DNA of 8,945 nt. Origin: CAWEYG01 sp050747885. Lineage in GTDB: Bacteria; Acidobacteriota; Thermoanaerobaculia; UBA5066; DATFVB01. The DNA lies in assembly GCA_050747885.1 (NCBI GenBank), contig JBOGJO010000414.1:1-8945 (forward strand). Direction: 5' to 3'. Below the pieces are notes generated by a model. That model made no database searches, had not been told where the DNA came from, and saw nothing but the letters and a program-made list of their open reading frames with translations. The position numbers were made by a program, and so were the translations under genes. Below, piece by piece: positions 1 through 7,308 of the stretch; position 1 is the stretch's first letter; each line of letters opens with the position of its first letter.

Positions 1-2982
1 GTTTCGGCCTCGCCGGCGGGGCTGACTGCCCGAATCGAGCAGGCGGATTTCGAGGGCGGTTCGGTCTCCGGCCTTCTGCGCCTCGGAAGGCTGTCGGCTT
101 CGCCGCAGGAATTCGAGCTTCTCGTGGAGGGCCGCCGGCTTTCGGTGGAGCGGTTCTTTTCCAACATCGGCCTTCCGGGAACCGGTCTGTCGTCTTCGGC
201 GGACGCGACCGTTTCTCTTCGTTGGACCGGGGGCGACATTGACCGGGGCGACGGCGGGGGAGAGTTGCTTCTGTCTCCGGTCGGCTCGGGACCGCGGTCC
301 GTGTCGCTTGCGGGCGGCGGTCCGATCGCGATCCGCAACGGATTCATCGACTTCGAGAATGCGCTGGTCCACTTTCCGGATTCGACGCTCGCCTGGAGCG
401 GGGGATTTGCGCTCGGAGAGTGGAGCCCCAGGATTCAGTTCTCCATCGATTCGCATGATTTTCGATCCGTCGACAAGCTCGCGACGAATTTCACCTCCGC
501 GATCGACCGGCATCCGGCCCCGGCCTACGGGCTCCAGGGCTCGGGCCGGATCGAGGGAACGTTGAAGGGCTCCTGGGCGGTTCCGGAGGTTGCGGCGAGC
601 ATTTCGGCGGAAAACACATTTTTCGCCGGTATCCGCCTCGGAACGGTTTATTCGAACTTATCGATCGCCGATCGCTCCTTCCTGTTTCATCCCCTGCGGG
701 CCTACGACGGGGACTCCCACCTGTCCCTGTCGGGCTATGCGAGATACGCCCCCCGGCCCGGGAGCCCGACATTCGACCTGACGGTCGAGGCGTCGCGTTT
801 CCCGATCGAACGCGGCCTGCGCTACCTCGGTCTCGATTTTCCCGTCACCGGCCGCGCCACGGGCACTCTGCCGGTCGTCGGGACTCCCGACGCGGTCACC
901 GGCGGCGGCGAGGTGACTCTCGAGGACGCCGTCGTGTACGGCCAGCCGGTGGCGAAGATGAGCGGAGCCCTCGTCCTCGCGCCGGGCACGGTTCAACTCC
1001 AGAAGGTCCGTGGCCAGATCGACACGTCCTGGTTCGGCGGCGAGGCTTCCTACTCGATTGCGACCCGTGAATACCGCTTCCGGCTGGCGGCGGACGATCT
1101 GCCGATTTCCCGAATTGCCGCCCTCGCCGCCCTTCAGGGGATCGCGGAAGGCGTCATTTCGTTTCACGCGGAAGGGCAGGGCACGCTGGACCAACCGTCC
1201 CTCACGGCCTCGGTACGAGCGACGAAATTTACTCTGTATGGCCATCCGGTGGCCGATGAAGACGCGCCGGAGATCACGGCGTCGCTCGACCGGGGCAGCC
1301 TGAAGCTCGACGCCTCGGCTCCGGGGAAATGGGTGTTCAAGGCTTCCGGGCCGATGACGGGCAAGAGCCCCCGGCTCGAGGTTTCCCTGGCGGTGACGGA
1401 TCCCGGCGTTCTGCCTGCGCTGTTTTCCTCGCTGCCGGCCGAATTTCGTGGAGAGGTTGCCGCCGCGGGCTCCGTCCGGCTCGATCCCGCGAGCGATTCG
1501 ATCGTGGAGGCGAACCTGACGCTGTCGAAGCTTCGACTCTCCAGCGGCGGGAAGAACGAAATCCGCGAGGCGGAGCCGATCGTCGTCGCGTACCGGGGCG
1601 GCAGGATTTCCGCCAGCGGGCGGTTGGTCGGCTCGCCGCAGACGGCTCTCTCGTTTTCGATCTCGATGGGAGTCGCCGACCCGCGCCCGATCGAGGGGAC
1701 GGTCCGCGGCACCATCGACCCGGCTCTGCTTGCCGGTTTCGCCGGTGTCGACGCCGAAGTCGCCGGGCGTTTGTCGGCCGACCTCGGCGTTTCCGGCACG
1801 GCCTCTCAGCCCGCGCTTCGGGGGCGGATGGGGCTGGAAGGAGGGCGATTCCGCGCGGCATTCTCTCCGTACGTTCTCGAAGACGTCTCGGCGCTGATCT
1901 CGCTCAACGGCGCGGAGGTGACGATGGAGGCCTTTCACTCGAAAATCGGCGGGGGCGAGCTGAGCGCTTCCGGCGACGCGCAGCTCACGGGCTTCTCGGT
2001 CAAGGGCTTTCGGATCGTCGCCCAGGCTCAAAACGTGACGTCCCGGGCGATCGAGGGGTTGAGCCTCAAGGCCGACGCGGACCTCACGCTCGTAGGCGAT
2101 CTCCAACGCTCGGTCGCCCGGGGCCAGGTGACCCTGCTGTCCGGGACGTACACGAAGGATTTCGCGCCGACGCTGGCGACCTTCTTTTCGCCTTCCCGCG
2201 GCGGCGAGTACGGCGGCGTCCGCGACACGTGGCAAGACCGGATCTCCCTCGAGGTCCAGGTTCTCTCCTCGGCTTCCCTCGAGGTGCGCAACAATCTGGC
2301 GCGTCTGACCGCCTCGGTCGATCTTCTTGTCCGGGGGTCGCTCGCCGACCCGATTCTTCTCGGCCAGATCGGCATCGACGAAGGCGGAAAGATCACGTTC
2401 CAGGACGTGAAGTACGAGATCGATTCGGGCACGATCACGTTCGGAAACCCCGAGAGAACGGAGCCGGTCGCCGATATCGTGGCGACGGCCGACGTCAAGG
2501 GATATTCCGTCAACGTCCAGGCGGTCGGAACGCTCGGAGGCCGGTCCCGGGTTCAGTTCCACCTGTCGTCCGATCCGCCGCTGTCGGAAGAGCAGCTCAC
2601 GGCGCTTCTCCTGACGGGCGCGACTCCCGAAACAGCCGGAACGCAGCGCGCCGAGAGCTCCACGACCTCCTCGATCGTCGGGAGCGTCGCCGGCCTCGCG
2701 ATCCGCCCGGTGACCTCGCGCGTCCAGCAGCTCTTTCGACTCGATCGCTTTCAGATCGACCCCGTGCTGCAATCGTCGACCGGTTCGAGCGGCGGAGCGG
2801 TGATCACGGTCGGAAAGAATCTCTCCCGGGATCTTTCCGTCACCTACTCCTATTCGGCAGAGACCAACGCGCAGTCGATCGTCCTTGTCGAATACCAGAT
2901 CGACGCGAACAAGCTTCTGCAGGCGAGCAAGGACGAGAACAACGTCTATTCGATCGACATCAAGTTTCGGAAGCGGTTTTGA
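1..2982 (+). CDS. tamB: TamB-like translocation/assembly module protein (DUF490), 5'-partial
   Basis: The frame is already open at base 1, so the start lies upstream; 993 residues are visible (E. coli TamB has about 1,260). The GTG at 124 is only an internal codon. Family knowledge: TamB is anchored in the inner membrane by an N-terminal helix (not visible here) and spans the periplasm as a hydrophobic beta-groove, working with an Omp85 partner in outer-membrane protein assembly and/or lipid transport. Seen here: almost entirely short alternating hydrophobic strands, with a repeated motif G-[TSD]-x3-[PV]-x4-[GA] about every 100 residues (see findings). The C-terminal TamB domain (window residues about 605-993) is characteristic: V777-R-G-S-L-A-D-P, then G-x-I-T-F-G-N-P, then S857-D-P-P-L-S-E and a LLLTG motif near 870. 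The protein ends in Phe, as is usual in the family. The stop overlaps the start of the Omp85 gene by 4 bp. Family assignment is firm; the exact cargo is unknown. Confidence 0.93.
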   Translation, partial: VSASPAGLTARIEQADFEGGSVSGLLRLGRLSASPQEFELLVEGRRLSVERFFSNIGLPGTGLSSSADATVSLRWTGGDIDRGDGGGELLLSPVGSGPRSVSLAGGGPIAIRNGFIDFENALVHFPDSTLAWSGGFALGEWSPRIQFSIDSHDFRSVDKLATNFTSAIDRHPAPAYGLQGSGRIEGTLKGSWAVPEVAASISAENTFFAGIRLGTVYSNLSIADRSFLFHPLRAYDGDSHLSLSGYARYAPRPGSPTFDLTVEASRFPIERGLRYLGLDFPVTGRATGTLPVVGTPDAVTGGGEVTLEDAVVYGQPVAKMSGALVLAPGTVQLQKVRGQIDTSWFGGEASYSIATREYRFRLAADDLPISRIAALAALQGIAEGVISFHAEGQGTLDQPSLTASVRATKFTLYGHPVADEDAPEITASLDRGSLKLDASAPGKWVFKASGPMTGKSPRLEVSLAVTDPGVLPALFSSLPAEFRGEVAAAGSVRLDPASDSIVEANLTLSKLRLSSGGKNEIREAEPIVVAYRGGRISASGRLVGSPQTALSFSISMGVADPRPIEGTVRGTIDPALLAGFAGVDAEVAGRLSADLGVSGTASQPALRGRMGLEGGRFRAAFSPYVLEDVSALISLNGAEVTMEAFHSKIGGGELSASGDAQLTGFSVKGFRIVAQAQNVTSRAIEGLSLKADADLTLVGDLQRSVARGQVTLLSGTYTKDFAPTLATFFSPSRGGEYGGVRDTWQDRISLEVQVLSSASLEVRNNLARLTASVDLLVRGSLADPILLGQIGIDEGGKITFQDVKYEIDSGTITFGNPERTEPVADIVATADVKGYSVNVQAVGTLGGRSRVQFHLSSDPPLSEEQLTALLLTGATPETAGTQRAESSTTSSIVGSVAGLAIRPVTSRVQQLFRLDRFQIDPVLQSSTGSSGGAVITVGKNLSRDLSVTYSYSAETNAQSIVLVEYQIDANKLLQASKDENNVYSIDIKFRKRF

Positions 2983-2984
2983 TC
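2969..2984 (+). promoter_or_regulatory. Overlapping stop/start (TTGA) with weak Shine-Dalgarno for the Omp85 gene
   Basis: The tamB stop TGA (2980-2982) shares bases with the chosen TTG start (2979-2981). GGAAG at 2969-2973 lies 5 nt before the TTG and can act as a modest ribosome-binding site inside the last tamB codons. The arrangement implies translational coupling: ribosomes ending TamB could re-initiate on the Omp85 message, helping keep the two partners in proportion. The reading frame itself stays open far upstream through tamB, so open frame alone does not fix the start. The adjoining signal peptide does. Confidence 0.65.
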
Positions 2985-5903
2985 GCCGGTCTGCTCGCCC
3001 TCGCCTTGAGCGCCGCCCCGCCGGCGGTCCCGCCCGCGGACGCCGCGTCTCCGCCGGTCGTTCGATCCGTCTCGTACGACAGCGACGGGCCCGACGATCC
3101 GACCGTCGCGAAATTGATCGAGGTTCGGGCCGGCGAGGCGCTCGACCCCGACGCCGTGCGAAGGACGATCCAGAACCTCTCGGCGACGGAGCGATATTCG
3201 CAGATCGCCGTCGAGCAGGAGCCCGCGGAGGGCGGGCAAGTCGCCCTGACCGTTCACCTCTTCCGCGCCTATCGGGTCGGCCGGATTCGATTCGCGGGCA
3301 ACCCCGTTTCGGCGGAAGAGCTCCGCCGCTCGCTCGGGTTCGCCATCGGCGACCCCTACGGAGCCGCGGAAATGGAGGAGGGAGTGGGACGCCTGAAGCG
3401 GCTGCTCGGCACGGAAGGGTTTTCCGAGGCCGAGGTCGCCGCCTCGGCGGCGCTCGACAAGACCGATTTCGAGGCGGAGATCACTTACCGGATCCGGTCC
3501 GGCCCGACGACCCGCCTGACGGCTCCGTTGTTCGACGGCGACCTCGCGCCGTTTTCCGCGGACGTGTTCCTTCGGAAGATGCACTGGAGGACGGGAACCC
3601 GCTACCGCGAGGAGAAGGCCCGCAAGAGCGCGCAGGCGCTCCAGGCTTACCTGCTGTCCCAGGGCCGCCTGAAAGCGGAGGTCCGACAGATCGGCGTCGA
3701 AACCAGGAACCATCTTGCGGCGCCCGTCTTTCGCGTGGACGTCGGGCCGCTCGTGGTGCTCGAAACCCGGGGAGTCGAAGAAAAGCGGGTGCGAAAGGAC
3801 TTTTTGAATCTGCTGAAGGATCAGGTCTTTCAGGAGGATCTCCTCATCCAGTACGTCGATTCCCTGCGCCGGAAATATCAGGAGAGCGGTTACCGGAAAG
3901 CCACCGTCGACTATTCGATCGAAGAGACGCCGGGGAAGGAAGTGGTGGTCCTTACGGTGAGCCGGGGCGCCCGCGAGTGGCTCGAAGCGGTGCGGGTCGA
4001 CGGTCTTCGCGCCTTTCCGGAGAAGACCCTCCGGCGTCTCCTGCTGACCCGGCCGCGATCGCTCCTTCATCGCGGTTACCTCGTGGACGCGGTCCTCGAG
4101 GAGGACCGCGCGGCCGTCGTCGGCTTCTATCGCTCGCACGGTTACACGGAAGTCGCGGTTTCGCCGCCGCAGGTCGCGCCCGGAAAGAAAGCCGGCGCCC
4201 TCCGCCTCACCCTTCACGTGATCGAGGGCATCCCGACGAAGGTCCGGCAGGTCCGCCTCGACGGGGTGACTCATACCGATCCGGCCGACGTTCAGAAGCT
4301 TCTCCGAGTCCGCGCGGACCGACCGTACGACGACCAGCAGGTCGATGACGACCGGGCGTCGCTCGTCAACTACTACCGGGACCGCGGCTGGACGCATGCC
4401 GCGGTGGAGCCCAGGGTCGATTTTTCGCCGGACCGGTCCGAAGCCTCGGTGACGTACCTCGTGACCGAAGGAGCCCGGGAGTTCTTCGGAAAGACGATCG
4501 TTCGCGGCAACACGCGAACCCGGACTTCGAGGGTGGAATTCCCGATCCGCTGGCGCGAGGGCGATCCTCTCTCGGAGACGAAGATGCTCGACGCCCAGCG
4601 CGAGCTCTCGCGGACGGGCGTTTTCCAGAAAGTCGAGATCCGGCCCGCGATGCCCGATCCGACCACACCCGAGAGGAACGTCCTGGTGGACATCACCGAG
4701 GCGAGGCCCCTTTCCCTGCTCTACGGTCTCGGGTACCAGTACGACGACACGACGGGCGACCAGAGTCCCTTCTTCATCCTCGGCGCGGGTTACAACAATC
4801 TGTTCGGCAGCCTCCGGTCGATCTCGCTGGAGTCGCGATTTGCTCCCCTGACCAAGCGCGGACGGGTGCTGCTGAACTATCGGGACCCTTTTCTGTTCGG
4901 TTTCGATCTGCCGCTGACGGCCACCGTCTTCTATGCGCGGGAGCCGATCTCCAACATCGACATCCGGAGACGCGGCGCCTTCCTGGAGGGCAACAAACAG
5001 GTCCTGCCCCGAGTCCGCCTCGGGGCGCGCCTCGAGTTCCAGCGTATCAACGTCGGGAGCCAGAGCCCGCTCGACCTCGAGAAGATCCAGCCCTTCGACC
5101 GGAACATCTCCGAGACGACCCTCGGCGTCAACGTCCTCTACGACAACCGGGACGAAATCATCGATCCCCATCGCGGCGTGTTCGTCAGCTCGTTCTTGAA
5201 ATACGCGTTTCCGGTCGCATCGCTCTCGGCCGACGCGAAGTACCTCAAGGGCTATGCCCAGGTCTCGGCATACCAGAGGGCGCTCGGAGGCGTTCTGGCC
5301 GTCTCGGTTCGCGCGGGCGCGATCCACGTGCCGGGCCGCTGCTCGCCCGGGCCTTCCGCGCTGGCCTGCATTCCAATCGCGGAAAGGTTTTTTTCCGGCG
5401 GCCGCACATCCAACCGCGGTTTCGACACCAACCTGGCCGGAGTGCCGGGCCAATCGGTGGATTATTCCGTGATCGAGCAGGCGAGCGTTCAGCCGGGGAA
5501 AGGCAGCTGTTCGTTTGACCGGAATTTCAACTGCGACAGCGGGCCGCGACTCGTGGGAGGAGCGGCGACGGCCGGTTGGAATGCGGAGTGGAGGTTTCCG
5601 ATCGTCGGCGATTTCGGGGGAACGCTGTTTTACGACGCCACCCAGGTCTGGATCGACGACCGCGTTCGCTGGGGCGTGGAAGGCGCCGACGGCCTGCGGC
5701 AAAGCGTGGGAATCGGACTCCGGTTCCTGACGCCGGTGGGGCCCATCCGCCTCGAGTACGGGCGGGTTCTGCACCCGAGAAGCTTCGATGTCCCCCTCTT
5801 TCTCTTCGATTCGGACACCGGAACGATCGCCGACACGGGCAAAACCGTCCGCCGCACCGAGCCGAAATCGCAGATCTTCGTCTCGATCGGCTACCCCTTC
5901 TGA
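2979..5903 (+). CDS. bamA: Omp85/BamA-TamA family outer-membrane assembly protein with about seven POTRA domains
   Basis: 974 residues (E. coli BamA 810, TamA 577). Omp85 proteins insert beta-barrel proteins into the outer membrane through periplasmic POTRA domains and a 16-strand barrel. The start is TTG 2979, overlapping the tamB TGA: it gives an immediate hydrophobic signal (MIAGLLALALSAA, possible cleavage after ADA, residue 22), has GGAAG five bases upstream, and I saw no ATG or GTG close upstream in frame. POTRA-like units, each ending in a glycine turn, lie at about 27-97, 98-175, 176-256, 257-330, 331-417, 418-498 and 499-577. Several carry the Y-x3-G-[YW]-x4-V signature. The barrel is about 578-974. 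It has a strand-pairing loop motif FFSGGRTSNRGF with R813-G814-F815 (family [VIL]RG[FY], here Asn before Arg), a conserved GPIRLEYGR strand, and a C-terminal beta-signal IFVSIGYPF. Cys pairs 788/797 and 844/852 flank the RGF loop. It could be named bamA or tamA; position next to tamB favours a TamA-like role, POTRA number a BamA-like one. Confidence 0.93.
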   Translation: MIAGLLALALSAAPPAVPPADAASPPVVRSVSYDSDGPDDPTVAKLIEVRAGEALDPDAVRRTIQNLSATERYSQIAVEQEPAEGGQVALTVHLFRAYRVGRIRFAGNPVSAEELRRSLGFAIGDPYGAAEMEEGVGRLKRLLGTEGFSEAEVAASAALDKTDFEAEITYRIRSGPTTRLTAPLFDGDLAPFSADVFLRKMHWRTGTRYREEKARKSAQALQAYLLSQGRLKAEVRQIGVETRNHLAAPVFRVDVGPLVVLETRGVEEKRVRKDFLNLLKDQVFQEDLLIQYVDSLRRKYQESGYRKATVDYSIEETPGKEVVVLTVSRGAREWLEAVRVDGLRAFPEKTLRRLLLTRPRSLLHRGYLVDAVLEEDRAAVVGFYRSHGYTEVAVSPPQVAPGKKAGALRLTLHVIEGIPTKVRQVRLDGVTHTDPADVQKLLRVRADRPYDDQQVDDDRASLVNYYRDRGWTHAAVEPRVDFSPDRSEASVTYLVTEGAREFFGKTIVRGNTRTRTSRVEFPIRWREGDPLSETKMLDAQRELSRTGVFQKVEIRPAMPDPTTPERNVLVDITEARPLSLLYGLGYQYDDTTGDQSPFFILGAGYNNLFGSLRSISLESRFAPLTKRGRVLLNYRDPFLFGFDLPLTATVFYAREPISNIDIRRRGAFLEGNKQVLPRVRLGARLEFQRINVGSQSPLDLEKIQPFDRNISETTLGVNVLYDNRDEIIDPHRGVFVSSFLKYAFPVASLSADAKYLKGYAQVSAYQRALGGVLAVSVRAGAIHVPGRCSPGPSALACIPIAERFFSGGRTSNRGFDTNLAGVPGQSVDYSVIEQASVQPGKGSCSFDRNFNCDSGPRLVGGAATAGWNAEWRFPIVGDFGGTLFYDATQVWIDDRVRWGVEGADGLRQSVGIGLRFLTPVGPIRLEYGRVLHPRSFDVPLFLFDSDTGTIADTGKTVRRTEPKSQIFVSIGYPF

Positions 5904-5914
5904 GCCCGGCGGGC
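5904..5914 (+). terminator. Small GC hairpin directly after the Omp85 stop (weak terminator candidate)
   Basis: GCCC-GGC-GGGC forms a 4-bp stem with a 3-nt loop immediately after TGA. There is no U-tract behind it (GAAAGAAACG follows), so it does not look like a standard intrinsic terminator. It may be a processing or pausing structure, or chance in GC-rich DNA. Confidence 0.2.
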
Positions 5915-5936
5915 GAAAGAAACGTTCGAGGAGCGG

Positions 5937-5949
5937 TAGAATACGCCCC
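5937..5949 (+). promoter_or_regulatory. Candidate -10 element for a leaderless transcript of the helical-protein gene
   Basis: TAGAAT at 5937-5942 matches the -10 consensus TATAAT at five of six positions and ends 7 nt before the ATG at 5950. Transcription typically begins about 7 nt past a -10 element, so the message would start at or next to the A of the ATG. Consistent with this, no Shine-Dalgarno sits in the usual 5-10 nt window; GAGGAG at 5928-5933 is 16 nt away, too far. No convincing -35 (TTGACA-like) is seen 16-18 bp upstream, which is common for leaderless promoters. The element lies in the 46-bp gap after the Omp85 gene and would let genes 3 and 4 be expressed separately from the tamB pair. 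Confidence 0.55.
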
Positions 5950-7308
5950 ATGGCTTCCCGGGCCGCTCTCTTCGAACGTCCCGAGCTCTTCTCGAAGAAG
6001 GTTCGGTACGACTCCCTTTTCGAGCTGGAAACCTGGCTCAAGGGAATCGAGGCCTTTCTTCAGGTCGAAAACCTGGCCCTGTCTTCTGAAGAGCGGGGGC
6101 GCACGGCGATACGAAATTACGTCGATGAAGTCTCGGTGGCCCGCGACGCGCTCGTCTACGTGGGACGGGTGACGCAGCGATTGCTCGGCGAGGGCAAGGA
6201 AGATTTTGCGAATTTTCTTCAATATCTCGAGCATCAGCTCGCGCGAAGCCCTGCGGACCCGGCGCGGCCGCGCGTGTCCCAGCCGGAGGTGAAGATCGCG
6301 GAAGCCGTCGAGAAGATCGAGGACTTCGTTCGCGTCCTCGAGGAGCTTTCGCATTCCCGGTACATCGGGCAGCCGACGTTCGTCTCGGTGGGAAGGGCGC
6401 TCGTCCGGACGCTCCGGGAGGATCCGAACCTCGGAATCTTCTTTCGGGAGGATCTGCTTCCTCTCTTCGACACGGCGGACCGGAGAACCCTGGCCAGGGT
6501 CATGAACCGGGTGACCGACCGCCGGTCGAAGCGGGAGCTCGGAACCCTCTTCGTCGGGCTCTTCAAGGGGCTGCACTACGCCGACGTCGCCTCGGCTTCC
6601 ATTCTTCGCGCATCGTCGCGGCGCCGAACCCTCGTCCTTTTTTCGCGGATCTGGTCGCTGGCCCAATCCCTGTCGGAGTACATTCGGAGCCGGTTGCTCG
6701 CGGGCGAGCCCGCGGACTCCAAGCGCGCGGAAGTGCTCGACCGGCTGCTCTTCTCGTCGGAAATGGAGCTCCGAAAAGTGATGGAAGGGGAGCTCGTGGA
6801 CGTCGCGCGGCTGAAGGAGTCCCGAACGGCCCAGGAGCGAATGGAGAACGCGTGCGGCATCCTGAAGGATCTTTTCCAGCAGAACATCCTGGCGCTGGCG
6901 GAGGCCTACGCGGGGCCGGTCGATCCCAGAAGGGTGTTCCCGGAGCACCTCACCCGTCGCCAGCAGTCTCTGCGGCTTCGCGAGGATCTCTGGGAGCTCG
7001 TCCTCTCCTGCCGCCGATTCCAGGACATCCCGGATGGCAAGCGCCTCGAGGAATTTACCCAGGACCTGGCGGGGTTCCGGCGGGAGGCGATGCGCTACCT
7101 CATGTACAAGGATTGGTCGGTCTTCGACCGCTTCGCGGTGGGATTTTCGAGCGACTGCTCCACGAAGACGTTTCTTGCGGCCGCGCACCAGTTCGAGATT
7201 TTCGCCAAGACGTTGATTCGCGAGATCGGAAAACGGCAGGTGCTCTCCGACCAGCCCTTTGTCCCGAGGGCGCCGAGGGACGCGCCGGCGGTCCGGGAGA
7301 AAGCATGA
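5950..7308 (+). CDS. Hypothetical all-helical soluble protein, translationally coupled to ribBA
   Basis: 452 residues; I do not recognise the family. The start is ATG 5950 (MASRAALFERP), just downstream of a -10-like element; the frame is open further upstream, but that would run into the Omp85 gene. No signal peptide or membrane segment is visible, so it is probably cytoplasmic. The sequence is dominated by amphipathic helices rich in Arg, Glu and Leu. Blocks include a helical N-terminal region (about 12-98, e.g. FELETWLKGIEAFLQVENLAL), a Pro-rich break near 99-110, a long central helical region (about 111-330) with several R/K-rich turns (TDRRSKREL, ASSRRRTLVLF), and a C-terminal helical domain (about 331-435) before a disordered Pro/Arg tail. 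Three scattered Cys (302, 354, 403) form no metal motif. No nucleotide-binding or catalytic signature is visible. Codon use and GC look like the neighbours, so recent transfer is unlikely. The stop TGA overlaps the ribBA ATG (ATGA), suggesting coupled translation. Reality of the gene is well supported by tight spacing and third-position bias; function is unknown. Confidence 0.85.
   Translation: MASRAALFERPELFSKKVRYDSLFELETWLKGIEAFLQVENLALSSEERGRTAIRNYVDEVSVARDALVYVGRVTQRLLGEGKEDFANFLQYLEHQLARSPADPARPRVSQPEVKIAEAVEKIEDFVRVLEELSHSRYIGQPTFVSVGRALVRTLREDPNLGIFFREDLLPLFDTADRRTLARVMNRVTDRRSKRELGTLFVGLFKGLHYADVASASILRASSRRRTLVLFSRIWSLAQSLSEYIRSRLLAGEPADSKRAEVLDRLLFSSEMELRKVMEGELVDVARLKESRTAQERMENACGILKDLFQQNILALAEAYAGPVDPRRVFPEHLTRRQQSLRLREDLWELVLSCRRFQDIPDGKRLEEFTQDLAGFRREAMRYLMYKDWSVFDRFAVGFSSDCSTKTFLAAAHQFEIFAKTLIREIGKRQVLSDQPFVPRAPRDAPAVREKA
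7295..7308 (+). promoter_or_regulatory. Shine-Dalgarno and ATGA stop/start overlap for ribBA
   Basis: GGGAG at 7295-7299 lies 5 nt before the ATG at 7305. The upstream gene's TGA is at 7306-7308, giving an ATGA overlap. Together they fix the ribBA start and indicate coupled translation. There is no room for, and no sign of, an FMN riboswitch directly ahead of ribBA. Confidence 0.8.

Noticed and set aside
658..2772. 704-residue antisense open frame across tamB
   Set aside because: It runs opposite a clear TamB gene, and its Arg/Gly/Asp-rich composition is typical of a GC-rich shadow frame. It shows no recognisable domain.
1329..2978. 550-residue in-frame upstream extension of the Omp85 gene through tamB
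   Set aside because: The stretch is Arg-rich and overlaps the real TamB frame. Signal-peptide sequence begins only at 2979, so the extension is an absence of stops, not coding.
5928..5933. GAGGAG as a Shine-Dalgarno for the helical-protein gene
   Set aside because: It is 16 nt from the ATG, beyond the normal spacing, and no alternative start lies at a suitable distance.
2946..6041. 1,031-residue antisense open frame across the Omp85 gene
   Set aside because: It mirrors the Omp85 coding frame, its Arg/Asp/Glu-rich composition is artificial, and it has no motif. Long antisense frames are expected where stop codons are rare.
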